Origin: Pseudoduganella violacea
GTDB taxonomy: Bacteria; Pseudomonadota; Gammaproteobacteria; Burkholderiales; Burkholderiaceae_D
Assembly: GCF_014191875.1 (NCBI RefSeq)
Contig: NZ_JACHXD010000018.1
Coordinates: forward strand, 44,777 to 108,776
Direction of reading: 5' to 3'
DNA length: 64,000 nt
In this document: positions 46,504 through 54,924 of the stretch, piece after piece
How the letters are laid out: every line of letters starts with the position of its first letter
Numbering within the stretch: the stretch's first letter is position 1
Program-made: the position numbers and the translations under genes
The notes under the pieces: generated by a model
The model's input: the letters and a program-made list of their open reading frames with translations, nothing else
Told to the model about the DNA's origin: nothing
Database searches by the model: none

Positions 46504-46743
46504 ATGTCGGATATCGAACAACGCGTTAAGAAAATCGTCGCTGAGCAACTGGGCGTCGCTGAAGCAGACATCAAAAACGAATCGTCCTTCGTTGACGATC
46601 TGGGCGCCGATTCCCTCGACACCGTTGAGCTGGTAATGGCACTGGAAGACGAGTTCGAAATGGAAATCCCGGACGAACAGGCTGAAAAAATCACCACCGT
46701 GCAGCAAGCTATCGACTACGCTACCGCGCACGTGAAGGCCTAA
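46504..46743 (+). CDS. acpP: Acyl carrier protein
   Basis: A 79-residue acidic ACP. Ser37 in the motif GADSLDTVEL is the site where 4'-phosphopantetheine is attached, in this organism presumably by the AcpS encoded at 58271. The helices match the E. coli protein closely (DIEQRVKKIVAEQLGV at the start). A ribosome site GGAG lies 7-8 bp before the ATG. Codon use is more biased than in neighbours, as expected for a very abundant protein. Confidence 0.98.
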   Translation: MSDIEQRVKKIVAEQLGVAEADIKNESSFVDDLGADSLDTVELVMALEDEFEMEIPDEQAEKITTVQQAIDYATAHVKA

Positions 46744-46774
46744 GCAACACCCCGATCGACTCCAGGAGAATCGC

Positions 46775-48019
46775 TTGAGTTCCAAAAACCGTCGTGTAGT
46801 GGTTACCGGCCTCGGCTGCGTATCCCCGGTCGGCAATTCTATTGCCGACGCGTGGAGCGCAATCACCGAGGGGAAGTCCGGGATCGCTAACATCACCAAG
46901 TTTGATGCATCGCCGTTCTCGACTCACTTCGCAGGTGAAGTCAAAGGCTTCAATGTCGAGGATTACATCCCCGCCAAGGAAGCCCGCCACATGGATACCT
47001 TTATCCACTACGGCATGGCGGCAGGCATCCAGGCGATCCAGGATTCCGGTCTGGTCGTCACCGAAGAGAACGCCGATCGCATCGGCGTGATCATCGGTTC
47101 CGGCATCGGCGGCCTGCCGATGATCGAAGAAACCAAGGAAGATTACGACAAGCGCGGCCCGCGCCGTATCTCGCCTTTCTTCGTGCCGGCCTCGATTATC
47201 AATATGATTTCCGGCGACCTGTCGATCAAGTACGGCATGCGCGGCCCCAACCTCGCCATCGTGACGGCCTGCACCACCGGCCTGCACTGCATCGGCGCGG
47301 CGGCCCGCCTGATCGAATACGGCGACGCCGACATCATGGTTGCCGGCGGCGCGGAATCGACCGTGTCGCCACTGGGTCTGGGCGGTTTCGCCTCGGCCCG
47401 CGCCCTGTCCTCCCGCAACGACGATCCGGCCACCGCCTCCCGTCCATGGGACAAGGACCGCGACGGCTTCGTGCTGGGCGAAGGCGCCGGCGTCATGGTG
47501 CTGGAAGAATACGAACATGCGAAAGCGCGCGGCGCCACGATTTACGCGGAGCTGCACGGTTTCGGCATGAGCGCCGACGCTTACCACATGACTTCCCCAC
47601 TGGAAGACGGCAGCGGCGGCAGCAAATCGGCGCTCAACGCGCTGAAAAACGCCGGCGTCAATCCGGACCAGGTGCACTATGTCAACGCGCACGGCACGTC
47701 GACCCCGCTGGGCGATATGGCCGAAGTGGTGGGCATCAAGCGCACCTTCGGCGACTACGCCAAGAACCTCGTGATCAGCTCCACCAAATCGATGACCGGC
47801 CACTTGCTGGGCGGCGCCGGTGGCCTGGAAGCGGTGTTCACGGTGCTGGCCATCCACCACCAGGTGGCGCCGCCGACCATCAATCTGTTCAACCAGGACC
47901 CCGCCTGCGATCTGGATTTCTGCGCCAATGTGGCGCGCGACATGAAGATCGACTACGCGCTGAAGAACTCCTTCGGCTTCGGCGGCACCAACGGCAGCCT
48001 GCTGTTCGGTAAAGTTTGA
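46775..48019 (+). CDS. fabF: 3-oxoacyl-ACP synthase II FabF
   Basis: A 414-residue elongating ketoacyl synthase. The Cys-His-His triad is seen: Cys166 in VTACTTGLHCIG, His in YVNAHGTSTPLGD and His in SMTGHLLGGAGG. The start is a TTG (46775) with CCAGGAGAA upstream, giving MSSKNRRVVVTGLGCVSP; no ATG fits. It lies 31 bp after acpP, the conserved order. Confidence 0.97.
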   Translation: MSSKNRRVVVTGLGCVSPVGNSIADAWSAITEGKSGIANITKFDASPFSTHFAGEVKGFNVEDYIPAKEARHMDTFIHYGMAAGIQAIQDSGLVVTEENADRIGVIIGSGIGGLPMIEETKEDYDKRGPRRISPFFVPASIINMISGDLSIKYGMRGPNLAIVTACTTGLHCIGAAARLIEYGDADIMVAGGAESTVSPLGLGGFASARALSSRNDDPATASRPWDKDRDGFVLGEGAGVMVLEEYEHAKARGATIYAELHGFGMSADAYHMTSPLEDGSGGSKSALNALKNAGVNPDQVHYVNAHGTSTPLGDMAEVVGIKRTFGDYAKNLVISSTKSMTGHLLGGAGGLEAVFTVLAIHHQVAPPTINLFNQDPACDLDFCANVARDMKIDYALKNSFGFGGTNGSLLFGKV

Positions 48020-48073
48020 AAAAAGCGTGAACCAAAGCGCCTCGCCCCGGTCGAACCGGAGTGAGCGCTGAAA

Positions 48074-48098
48074 CGGCGCCAGCGTCCTGCTGGCGCCG
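48074..48098 (+). terminator. Hairpin after fabF
   Basis: CGGCGCCAGC and GCTGGCGCCG form a perfect 10-bp stem around GTCCT, 55 bp after fabF. There is no T run, so it may be a weak terminator or an mRNA-stabilising stem. Confidence 0.5.
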
Positions 48099-48160
48099 CT
48101 TAAAGCCCGGCAGCCTGGCCGGCGCTCCTTGTACCCCACTCACTGTTTTGCGGAATTGCC

Positions 48161-48562
48161 ATGTCGATTGCCACTACGGCCATCGTGCGGCCGTCGCCCG
48201 TCTTGCGCATGCTGCAAGCGGCCATGTGCGTCGCCGCGCTGGCGGCCGGCCTGTTGCTGGAACGCCCCATGCTGCTTTGTCTCGCCTGCGCGGGGCTGGG
48301 CTGGCAAGCGCGCGAAGTCAAGGTATGGCGCATTGATATTTCCGCTGTCGGGCAGTTGCGGCTGACGGTATACCAGGGGATAGGCGGCGCGTCCGGGCCG
48401 CCGCTGCGGCTGCTGCCGGGCACGCTGCTCTGGCCTGCCGTGATGCTGTTGTGGCTGGAGGACGGGGCGCGGCGGCGGCGCTGCCTGGTGCTGCTGCCGG
48501 ACAGCGTGGCGCCGACCGAGTGGCGCGCGCTGGCCCTGGCCTTGCGTGCCCTGGCGGCCTGA
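48161..48562 (+). CDS. YgfX (CptA-like) small membrane protein
   Basis: A 133-residue protein with two adjacent hydrophobic segments (MLQAAMCVAALAAGLLLE, PMLLCLACAGLGWQA) followed by a soluble part. Length, topology and the C-terminal pattern LLPDSVAPTEWRALALALRAL resemble E. coli YgfX/CptA, a small inner-membrane protein reported as a toxin acting on cytoskeletal proteins. Its place between fabF and rpoE is where YgfX-family genes occur in Burkholderiales. No SdhE-type antitoxin gene is beside it. Confidence 0.65.
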   Translation: MSIATTAIVRPSPVLRMLQAAMCVAALAAGLLLERPMLLCLACAGLGWQAREVKVWRIDISAVGQLRLTVYQGIGGASGPPLRLLPGTLLWPAVMLLWLEDGARRRRCLVLLPDSVAPTEWRALALALRALAA

Positions 48563-48590
48563 GGGCGCCGAAAAAAGAAACGGGATCTGC

Positions 48591-48619
48591 GAACCAATTC
48601 GCGGCGCCTGGGCTCTATA
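48591..48619 (+). promoter_or_regulatory. Possible extracytoplasmic-function promoter of rpoE
   Basis: GAACCA (48591-48596), a 17-bp spacer and TCTATA (48614-48619) resemble the GAAC / TCnnA pattern of RpoE-type promoters, just upstream of rpoE. Autoregulation is common for such factors. The match is loose. Confidence 0.3.
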
Positions 48620-48637
48620 GCATAGGAGCGCCAAGGC

Positions 48638-49261
48638 TTGCCGGCCATCGAGGACGAGGGCGTGACGACGGAACGGGAGTGCGATCAGTTGCTGGTCGAG
48701 CGGGTTCAGGCTGGCGACAGGCAGGCGTTCGATATGCTTGTCGCCCGCCATCAGCGCCGCCTGATGCGCCTGATCTCGCGCATCCTGCGCGACCAGAACG
48801 AGGCCGAGGACGTGGTGCAGGAAGCCTTCATCAAGGCCTACCGCGGCTTGCGCCATTTCCGCGGCGATTCCGCGTTTTACACCTGGTTGTACCGGATCGG
48901 CATCAACACGGCGAAGAATTTCCTGCTAAGCCAGGGGCGGCGCGCGCCGCTGGCGAACGAGGCGGCGCTGCTGTCGGCCGAGAATGGCGAGGGCGAGCAT
49001 TTGCGCGACATTAATACCCCCGAGTCCATGCTCGCCAGCAAGCAGATCGCCGCCACCGTGAACGAGGCCATGGATGCCTTGCCGCTGGAGTTGCGCACGG
49101 CCATCGTGCTGCGCGAGATCGAGGGGCTGAGCTATGAGGAAATCTCCGAGATCATGGCTTGCCCCATCGGCACCGTGCGCAGCCGCATCTTCCGCGCGCG
49201 CGAGGCGATCGCGGCGCGGCTGCAGCCTTTGCTGGACAAGCCGGTTGACAGGCGGTGGTGA
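48638..49261 (+). CDS. rpoE: RNA polymerase sigma factor RpoE (ECF)
   Basis: An ECF sigma factor of the envelope-stress RpoE group, about 207 residues. Region 2 (NEAEDVVQEAFIKAYRGLRHFRGDSAFYTWLYRI, of which FRGDSAFYTWLYRIGINTAK is nearly identical to E. coli) and region 4 (LSYEEISEIMACPIGTVRSR) are complete. TTG at 48638 has AGGAG 9-10 bp upstream; a GTG at 48662 would give MTTERECDQLLVERVQ and aligns better with the E. coli start, so the first eight residues are uncertain. rseA and a DegP-type protease follow, the usual envelope-stress context. Confidence 0.93.
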   Translation: MPAIEDEGVTTERECDQLLVERVQAGDRQAFDMLVARHQRRLMRLISRILRDQNEAEDVVQEAFIKAYRGLRHFRGDSAFYTWLYRIGINTAKNFLLSQGRRAPLANEAALLSAENGEGEHLRDINTPESMLASKQIAATVNEAMDALPLELRTAIVLREIEGLSYEEISEIMACPIGTVRSRIFRAREAIAARLQPLLDKPVDRRW

Positions 49262-49317
49262 GGGGATGAGACTGTAAGGAAGGGTCCGCTTGCGGATAAG
49301 GAAGACGGTGGCCGGCC

Positions 49318-49608
49318 ATGAAGAAATCGACGCAATTGCTGGAGCATATTTCGGCGCTGATGGACGGCGAGCTGGCCGACGCCGACCGCGAGCTGGCCTT
49401 GGCCGCCCTGACCGGCGACGAGGGCCGCGCCGCCTGGCATGCCTACCACCTGATCGGCGACCAGTTGCGCGCCGCCGCCGACCGGGAGGAGGGCGCCGGC
49501 GCCGCCCTGGCCGCGCGCCTGCGCCTGCGGCGGGCCGTGGCCGCCGAAGTCGGGAGCGCGCCGCCTTTCGAAGACGATGGCGCCACGCCCGCCGCCACCA
49601 TCCCTTAA
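49318..49608 (+). CDS. rseA: Short soluble anti-sigma-E factor (RseA N-terminal domain only)
   Basis: A 96-residue protein holding the sigma-binding N-domain of RseA: LLEHISALMDGELADADRELALAAL, in particular ISALMDGEL, and AWHAYHLIGDQLR. E. coli RseA has about 216 residues with a TM helix and a periplasmic domain; here the protein stops after an acidic/Ala-rich tail with no hydrophobic segment. No frameshift remnant of a TM helix is seen in the 148 bp that follow. It should bind RpoE in the cytoplasm, so release by DegS/RseP cleavage cannot work in the textbook way. It sits 56 bp after rpoE. Confidence 0.85.
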   Translation: MKKSTQLLEHISALMDGELADADRELALAALTGDEGRAAWHAYHLIGDQLRAAADREEGAGAALAARLRLRRAVAAEVGSAPPFEDDGATPAATIP

Positions 49609-49756
49609 GCCTTGCTGAAGCGCGGCCGCCCGCCTCTTGAAATTCTTACTTCCTGCAACATCTTGTGCATGCGGCAACGCAGGTTTTCGCTTACCATGTG
49701 GAAGCTTTGCCAACGTTGCCAAGCCCTGTGATCCAATACAAAACACGAACACTCCC

Positions 49757-51235
49757 ATGAAAAAAACCACCTTCTCTACTGGTAGTAAAACGCTGTCGGC
49801 GCTGGTCCTGGGCGCCGGTGTATTGTTTGCCCCCGCCGTGGCGGGACTGGCCCCGGCCATGGCCGCGCCGGCGGTGGCGGGCCTGCCCGATTTCACCGAG
49901 CTGGTCGACAAGGTCGGCCCGGCCGTGGTGAATATCCGCACCACCGAGCGCATGCGCATCCGCCAAGGCGCGCCGGGCGAAGAGGAAATGCAGGACTTCC
50001 TGCGCCGCTTCTTCGGCGGTGCGGCGCCCGCCCCGCGCGGCGGCCAGGCTCCGCGCCGCGGCCGCTCGGCGCCGCAGGAAGAGGAGGTGCAGCGCGGCGT
50101 CGGTTCCGGCTTCATCATTTCCCAGGATGGCTATGTGCTGACCAATGCCCACGTGGTCGACGGCGCCGACGAGGTCTACGTGACCATGACCGACAAGCGC
50201 GAATTCAAGGCCAAGGTGCTGGGCGCCGACGCCAGCACCGACGTCGCCGTGCTCAAGATCGATGGCGCCAAGCTGCCCAGCCTGACCATCGGCGACTCCA
50301 ACAAGATCCGCGTCGGCGAATGGGTGATCGCCATCGGCTCCCCGTTCAATCTGGAAAACACCGTGACCTCGGGCATCATTTCGGCCAAGGCGCGCGACAC
50401 CGGCGAATACCTGCCGCTGATCCAGAGCGATGTGGCCGTCAATCCCGGCAACTCGGGCGGTCCGCTGATCAATATGCGCGGCGAGGTGATCGGCATCAAC
50501 TCGCAGATCGCTACCCTGTCGGGCGGCTATAACGGCATTTCCTTTGCCGTGCCGATCGACGAAGCCATGCGCGTGGCCGATCAGCTCAAGAAAACCGGCA
50601 AGGTGACACGCGGCCGCATTGGCGTGCAGATCAGCGAGTTGAACAAGGAAGTGGCCGAATCGCTGGGCTTGAAGAGCGGCACGCGCGGCGCCGAAGTGGC
50701 CCAGGTCATGCCGGGCGGCCCGGCCGACAAGGCGGGCTTGAAGGCCGGCGACATCATCCTCAAGTTCAACGGCGCCGACATCGCCCGTTCCTCCGACCTG
50801 CCGCGCCTGGTGGGCGGTTCGGCCATCGGCAGCAAGGCCATCATCACGGTCTGGCGCAAGGGCGCCGCCGTCGATCTGCCGGTGGTGGTGGAAGAGCAGC
50901 AGGGCGAGAAAACGGCCAAGGGTGGCGAGCGCAGCAAGGCGCCGGCCGACACCCCGGCCAACGCCCTGGGCTTCAAGGTCAGCGACCTGACGGCCGCGCA
51001 GAAGCGCGAGCTGGGCGTGAACGGCGGCGTGGTGGTCGACGGCGCCGAAGGCGTGGCGGCCCGCGCCGGCCTGCGCGAAGGCGATATCCTGCTGCAGCTG
51101 AACAATGCGGAAATCGTCGACGCCAAGCAGTTCAACGCCGCCGTCGCCAAGCTCGATCCGAAAAAGGCCAGCGTGGTGCTGGTGCGCCGCGGCGATACCG
51201 CGCAGTTCGTGTCGCTGCGTCCGAGCGCCAAGTAA
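49757..51235 (+). CDS. Periplasmic serine protease DegP/MucD
   Basis: A 492-residue HtrA-family protease/chaperone of the periplasm. A signal peptide of about 36 residues (LSALVLGAGVLFAPAVAG core) is followed by the trypsin-like domain with His132 (TNAHVVDGA), Asp162 (STDVAVLKID) and Ser233 (NPGNSGGPL), then two PDZ domains (RGRIGVQISELNKE onward and from about residue 400). Between domains there is a Gly/Arg-rich loop, PRGGQAPRRGRS. Its position directly behind rpoE-rseA fits regulation by envelope stress. No rseB gene is present between rseA and this gene. Confidence 0.94.
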   Translation: MKKTTFSTGSKTLSALVLGAGVLFAPAVAGLAPAMAAPAVAGLPDFTELVDKVGPAVVNIRTTERMRIRQGAPGEEEMQDFLRRFFGGAAPAPRGGQAPRRGRSAPQEEEVQRGVGSGFIISQDGYVLTNAHVVDGADEVYVTMTDKREFKAKVLGADASTDVAVLKIDGAKLPSLTIGDSNKIRVGEWVIAIGSPFNLENTVTSGIISAKARDTGEYLPLIQSDVAVNPGNSGGPLINMRGEVIGINSQIATLSGGYNGISFAVPIDEAMRVADQLKKTGKVTRGRIGVQISELNKEVAESLGLKSGTRGAEVAQVMPGGPADKAGLKAGDIILKFNGADIARSSDLPRLVGGSAIGSKAIITVWRKGAAVDLPVVVEEQQGEKTAKGGERSKAPADTPANALGFKVSDLTAAQKRELGVNGGVVVDGAEGVAARAGLREGDILLQLNNAEIVDAKQFNAAVAKLDPKKASVVLVRRGDTAQFVSLRPSAK

Positions 51236-51302
51236 GCGCGGGAGGCGGGGCGCCGACCGGCGCCCTCGCCGCAGCGCATGGCCGCCTGCTATCATGGCGG
51301 CC

Positions 51303-51545
51303 ATGCACTTTACTCTCTACTCCCGCAGTTATTGCCACCTGTGCCAGGATATGCTGGACGCCTTGAATGCCCTGCAAACCCCGCAACGACCGTTTACCGT
51401 CGAGGTGATCGACGTCGATGCCGACGAGGCCCTGGTGGCCCGTTTCGACGAGCTGGTGCCGGTGCTGTTCGGTGCGCTCGACCAGCCGGAAATCTGCCAT
51501 TACTTCCTCGACGAAGCAAAAGTGCGGGCCATTCTGACCGCTTGA
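51303..51545 (+). CDS. Glutaredoxin-like (DUF836) protein
   Basis: An 80-residue thioredoxin-fold protein: HFTLYSRSYCHLCQDMLDAL has a CxxC redox site (Cys-His-Leu-Cys) near residue 10. The acidic DVDADEALVARF and LVPVLFGALDQPEICHYF, with the cis-Pro in VPVL, follow. An ATG at 51294 would add three residues. It lies 67 bp after the protease gene, before lepA, a common betaproteobacterial order. Substrate unknown. Confidence 0.82.
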   Translation: MHFTLYSRSYCHLCQDMLDALNALQTPQRPFTVEVIDVDADEALVARFDELVPVLFGALDQPEICHYFLDEAKVRAILTA

Positions 51546-51769
51546 GGCGCCGCGCCGGCCGCCTTGCGGGCATGCTGCGGCGTAAATTATTGGCTAAAAA
51601 GCATTTTTGTCGCTGCGCTGCGTCAGAAATCCGGATTTCCCCTCTGAAATCCGGTAAAATGGGTGGCTTAGACTCAGATTCGGTTTCCAAAAGGCGTTCG
51701 GCAGGGCATCCTCGCCCGGCCTGGAGCGCTTTTTTTGTATAGCTGTCGTCCCAATACGTTTTGAATTTA

Positions 51770-53563
51770 ATGAACAACATACGCAATTTTTCCATCATCG
51801 CCCACATCGACCATGGCAAGTCCACGCTGGCAGACCGCATCATCCAGCTGTGTGGCGGCCTTTCGGACCGCGAGATGGAAGCTCAGGTGCTCGATTCCAT
51901 GGATCTGGAGCGCGAGCGCGGCATTACCATCAAGGCCCAGACGGCAGCGCTGAAATACAAGGCGCGCGACGGCCAGATCTATAACCTGAACCTGATCGAC
52001 ACCCCGGGCCACGTCGACTTCTCCTATGAGGTCAGCCGCTCGCTGTCGGCCTGCGAAGGCGCGCTGCTGGTGGTTGACGCCTCGCAAGGCGTGGAAGCGC
52101 AGACCGTGGCCAACTGCTACACCGCGCTCGACCTGGGCGTGGAAGTGGTGCCGGTGCTGAACAAGATCGACTTGCCGAACGCCGATCCGCCCACCGCCAT
52201 CGCCGAAATCGAAGACGTGATCGGCATCGAGGCCGGCGACGCCGTGCAATGCTCGGCCAAGACCGGCCTGGGCGTGGAGGACGTGCTGGAATCGATCATC
52301 GCCAAGGTGGCCCCGCCCAAGGGCGATCCCGAAGCGCCGCTGCAAGCCCTGATCATCGACTCCTGGTATGACGCCTATGTCGGCGTGGTGATGCTGGTGC
52401 GCGTGGTGAACGGCACCATGCGTCCGAAAGAAAAGATCCGCCTGATGGCGACCGACTCGACCCAGCTGGTGGAAGATCTCGGCGTCTTCTCGCCGCGCTC
52501 GGTCTCGCTGCCGCAGCTGAGCGCCGGCCAGGTGGGCTTCGTCATCGCCGGCATCAAGGAGCTGAAAGTGGCCCGCGTGGGCGACACCATCACCTCCATC
52601 GCCAAGCCGGCCGTGGCGCCGCTGCCTGGCTTCAAGGAAGTGCAGCCGCAGGTGTTCGCCGGCCTGTTCCCGGTCGAGGCCAACCAGTACGACGCCCTGC
52701 GCGACTCGCTGGAAAAGCTCAAGCTGAACGACGCCGCCCTGATGTTCGAGCCGGAAGTGTCGCAGGCGCTGGGCTTCGGCTTCCGCTGCGGCTTCCTTGG
52801 CCTGCTGCACATGGAAATCGTGCAGGAGCGCCTGGAGCGCGAATTCGATATGGACCTGATCACCACCGCGCCGACCGTGGTGTACGAGGTCGAGCAGCGC
52901 GACGGCACGGTCATGAACGTGGACAATCCTTCGCGCATGCCCGACCCGTCGCGCATCACCGAAGTGCGCGAGCCGATCGTCAACGTCAACCTGTACATGC
53001 CGCAGGAATATGTGGGCTCGGTGATCACCCTGTGCATCGCCAAGCGCGGCATCCAGATGGACATGAGCTACCACGGCCGCCAGGTCAAGCTGGTGTACGA
53101 GATGCCGATGGCCGAGATCGTGCTGGACTTCTTCGACAAGCTGAAGTCGACCTCGCGCGGCTACGCCTCGATGGACTACGAGTTCAAGGAATACCGCGCG
53201 GCCGACGTGGTGAAAGTCGATATGCTGATCAACAGCGAGAAGGTCGACGCGCTGGCCATCATCGTGCACCGCGCCAACGCGCCTTACCGCGGCCGTGCCG
53301 TGGCGGCCAAGATGCGCGAGCTGATCCCGCGCCAGATGTTCGACGTGGCGATCCAGGCCGCGATTGGGTCCAACATCATCTCGCGCGAAAACGTCAAGGC
53401 GATGCGCAAGAACGTGCTGGCCAAGTGCTATGGCGGCGACATCAGCCGTAAGAAGAAACTGCTGGAGAAGCAGAAGGCCGGTAAGAAGCGTATGAAGCAG
53501 GTCGGCTCGGTGGAGATTCCGCAAGAAGCCTTCCTGGCAATCCTACAAGTGGAAGATAAATGA
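51770..53563 (+). CDS. lepA: Elongation factor 4 (LepA)
   Basis: A 597-residue ribosomal GTPase. G1 IIAHIDHGKSTLADRI, effector region RGITIKAQTAAL, G3 LIDTPGHVDFSYEV and G4 NKIDLPNAD are all intact. The C-terminal LepA-specific domain, rich in Lys/Arg (SRKKKLLEKQKAGKKRMKQVG), contacts tRNA. The ATG at 51770 gives MNNIRNFSIIAHIDHG, matching the E. coli start; a TTG three codons earlier is less likely. Its stop overlaps the lepB start by 4 bp. Confidence 0.97.
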   Translation: MNNIRNFSIIAHIDHGKSTLADRIIQLCGGLSDREMEAQVLDSMDLERERGITIKAQTAALKYKARDGQIYNLNLIDTPGHVDFSYEVSRSLSACEGALLVVDASQGVEAQTVANCYTALDLGVEVVPVLNKIDLPNADPPTAIAEIEDVIGIEAGDAVQCSAKTGLGVEDVLESIIAKVAPPKGDPEAPLQALIIDSWYDAYVGVVMLVRVVNGTMRPKEKIRLMATDSTQLVEDLGVFSPRSVSLPQLSAGQVGFVIAGIKELKVARVGDTITSIAKPAVAPLPGFKEVQPQVFAGLFPVEANQYDALRDSLEKLKLNDAALMFEPEVSQALGFGFRCGFLGLLHMEIVQERLEREFDMDLITTAPTVVYEVEQRDGTVMNVDNPSRMPDPSRITEVREPIVNVNLYMPQEYVGSVITLCIAKRGIQMDMSYHGRQVKLVYEMPMAEIVLDFFDKLKSTSRGYASMDYEFKEYRAADVVKVDMLINSEKVDALAIIVHRANAPYRGRAVAAKMRELIPRQMFDVAIQAAIGSNIISRENVKAMRKNVLAKCYGGDISRKKKLLEKQKAGKKRMKQVGSVEIPQEAFLAILQVEDK

Positions 53564-54489
53564 ACCTGCAAACCATCCTGGGCAATTTCGCTTTAATCCT
53601 GTTCGTGCTGATGGTGGTCACGGGCGTGATCTGGTTCCTCGATGTGTTCTACCTGGCCAAGCAGCGCCGCGCCGCGGCCGACCGCGCCCTGGCCGAGTAC
53701 GACGCGCACCTGGCGCGCCAGACGTCCAACGGCATCGTGGGCGACGGCAGCCCGGCCAAGCGCGCCAAGATCGAAGCGGACCTGCTGCGCCAGCCGACCT
53801 GGGTCGAGTATTCGGGCAGCTTCTTCCCGGTGATTGCCCTGGTGTTTTGCCTGCGCTCCTTCCTGTACGAGCCATTCAAGATCCCATCCTCGTCGATGGT
53901 GCCGACCCTGCTGGTGGGCGACCTGATCCTGGTGAACAAGTTCACCTACGGCATCCGCCTGCCGATCCTGAACCAGAAAGTGGTGCAGCTCAACGATCCC
54001 CAGCGCGGCGACGTGATGGTGTTCAAATATCCCAAGGATATGAGCCAGGATTACATCAAACGGGTGATCGGCGTGCCCGGTGATAAGATTACGTATGAGA
54101 ACAAACGTTTGACCGTCAACGGCAAGGCCATCGAGTACACCGCGCTCGACGATTACCTGGACGATGAAAACAATGAAAGACTTGTCTATAAGAAACAATT
54201 CAAGGAAAACCTGAGTGGGGTGGACCACCGCATCCTGAACGACGAGCGCGCCGCCAACATCAATCTGGGCGATGTCCGCGAATTCCCGCACAGCGATGCC
54301 TGCACCTACCGCTATGAAGGCTTTACTTGCGTGGTTCCTGAAGGCAATTATTTCATGATGGGCGATAACCGCGACAATAGCGCCGACAGCCGTTACTGGG
54401 GCTTTGTGCCGGACAAGAATATCGTGGGCAAGGCGTTCTTTGTCTGGATGAATCTGGGCAATCCCAAGCGCATAGGCAGCATCCACTAA
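53560..54489 (+). CDS. lepB: Signal peptidase I (LepB)
   Basis: A 309-residue inner-membrane protease that removes signal peptides. TM1 (FALILFVLMVVTGVIWFLDVFYLAK) and TM2 (YSGSFFPVIALVFCLRSFLY) anchor it. The catalytic Ser is in IPSSSMVPTLLVGDLI (about residue 111) and the general-base Lys in DYIKRVIGVPGD (about 167). GDNRDNSADSRYWGFVP is the conserved box E. The ATG overlaps the lepA stop (ATGA), so the two are coupled, as in many proteobacteria. Confidence 0.96.
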   Translation: MNLQTILGNFALILFVLMVVTGVIWFLDVFYLAKQRRAAADRALAEYDAHLARQTSNGIVGDGSPAKRAKIEADLLRQPTWVEYSGSFFPVIALVFCLRSFLYEPFKIPSSSMVPTLLVGDLILVNKFTYGIRLPILNQKVVQLNDPQRGDVMVFKYPKDMSQDYIKRVIGVPGDKITYENKRLTVNGKAIEYTALDDYLDDENNERLVYKKQFKENLSGVDHRILNDERAANINLGDVREFPHSDACTYRYEGFTCVVPEGNYFMMGDNRDNSADSRYWGFVPDKNIVGKAFFVWMNLGNPKRIGSIH

Positions 54490-54501
54490 ACGGGAGGCGA
54501 G

Positions 54502-54894
54502 ATGGCGGCGACAGGGTTCAACAAGCAGCGTGGCATCACACTGATTGGCCTGATCCTGGTCCTGGCCATCCTCGGCTTCCTCGGCATCCTGGGCATGAAG
54601 ATCGTGCCGACCTACGCGGAATACCGCGCCGTGTCGTCCGCCATCGTCAAAGCCAAGGGCGCCGGTTCGACCGTCAAGGAAATCCAGAATTCCTTCGACA
54701 AGAGCGCCGAAGTGAATTACATCAGTTCGATCAGCGGGCGCGACTTGATCATCAGCCGCGAAGACGGCGAAATGCAGGTCAGCTTCGCTTACGAGAAAAA
54801 GATTCCCCTGTTCGGGCCGGCCAGCATCTTGCTGGAATACGAGGGCAGCACCGCCAAGGGCGGGGCGCCCAAGAGCGGCAAGCCCGGGCAATAA
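54502..54894 (+). CDS. DUF4845 protein with a pilin-like N-terminus
   Basis: A 130-residue protein of the DUF4845 family, located between lepB and rnc as in other betaproteobacteria. The first 35 residues, QRGITLIGLILVLAILGF in part, look like a type IV pilin signal: a Gly before a hydrophobic helix beginning with an aliphatic residue, but without the Glu5 of true pilins. The rest is beta/alpha and probably extracytoplasmic. Function unknown. Confidence 0.83.
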   Translation: MAATGFNKQRGITLIGLILVLAILGFLGILGMKIVPTYAEYRAVSSAIVKAKGAGSTVKEIQNSFDKSAEVNYISSISGRDLIISREDGEMQVSFAYEKKIPLFGPASILLEYEGSTAKGGAPKSGKPGQ

Positions 54895-54924
54895 GCAGAC
54901 CAATACGACAAAGCACCAAAGCCA

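Noticed and set aside
51661..51740. Possible hairpin with seven T just before lepA
   Set aside because: The stem is short and interrupted, so I could not support a terminator there.
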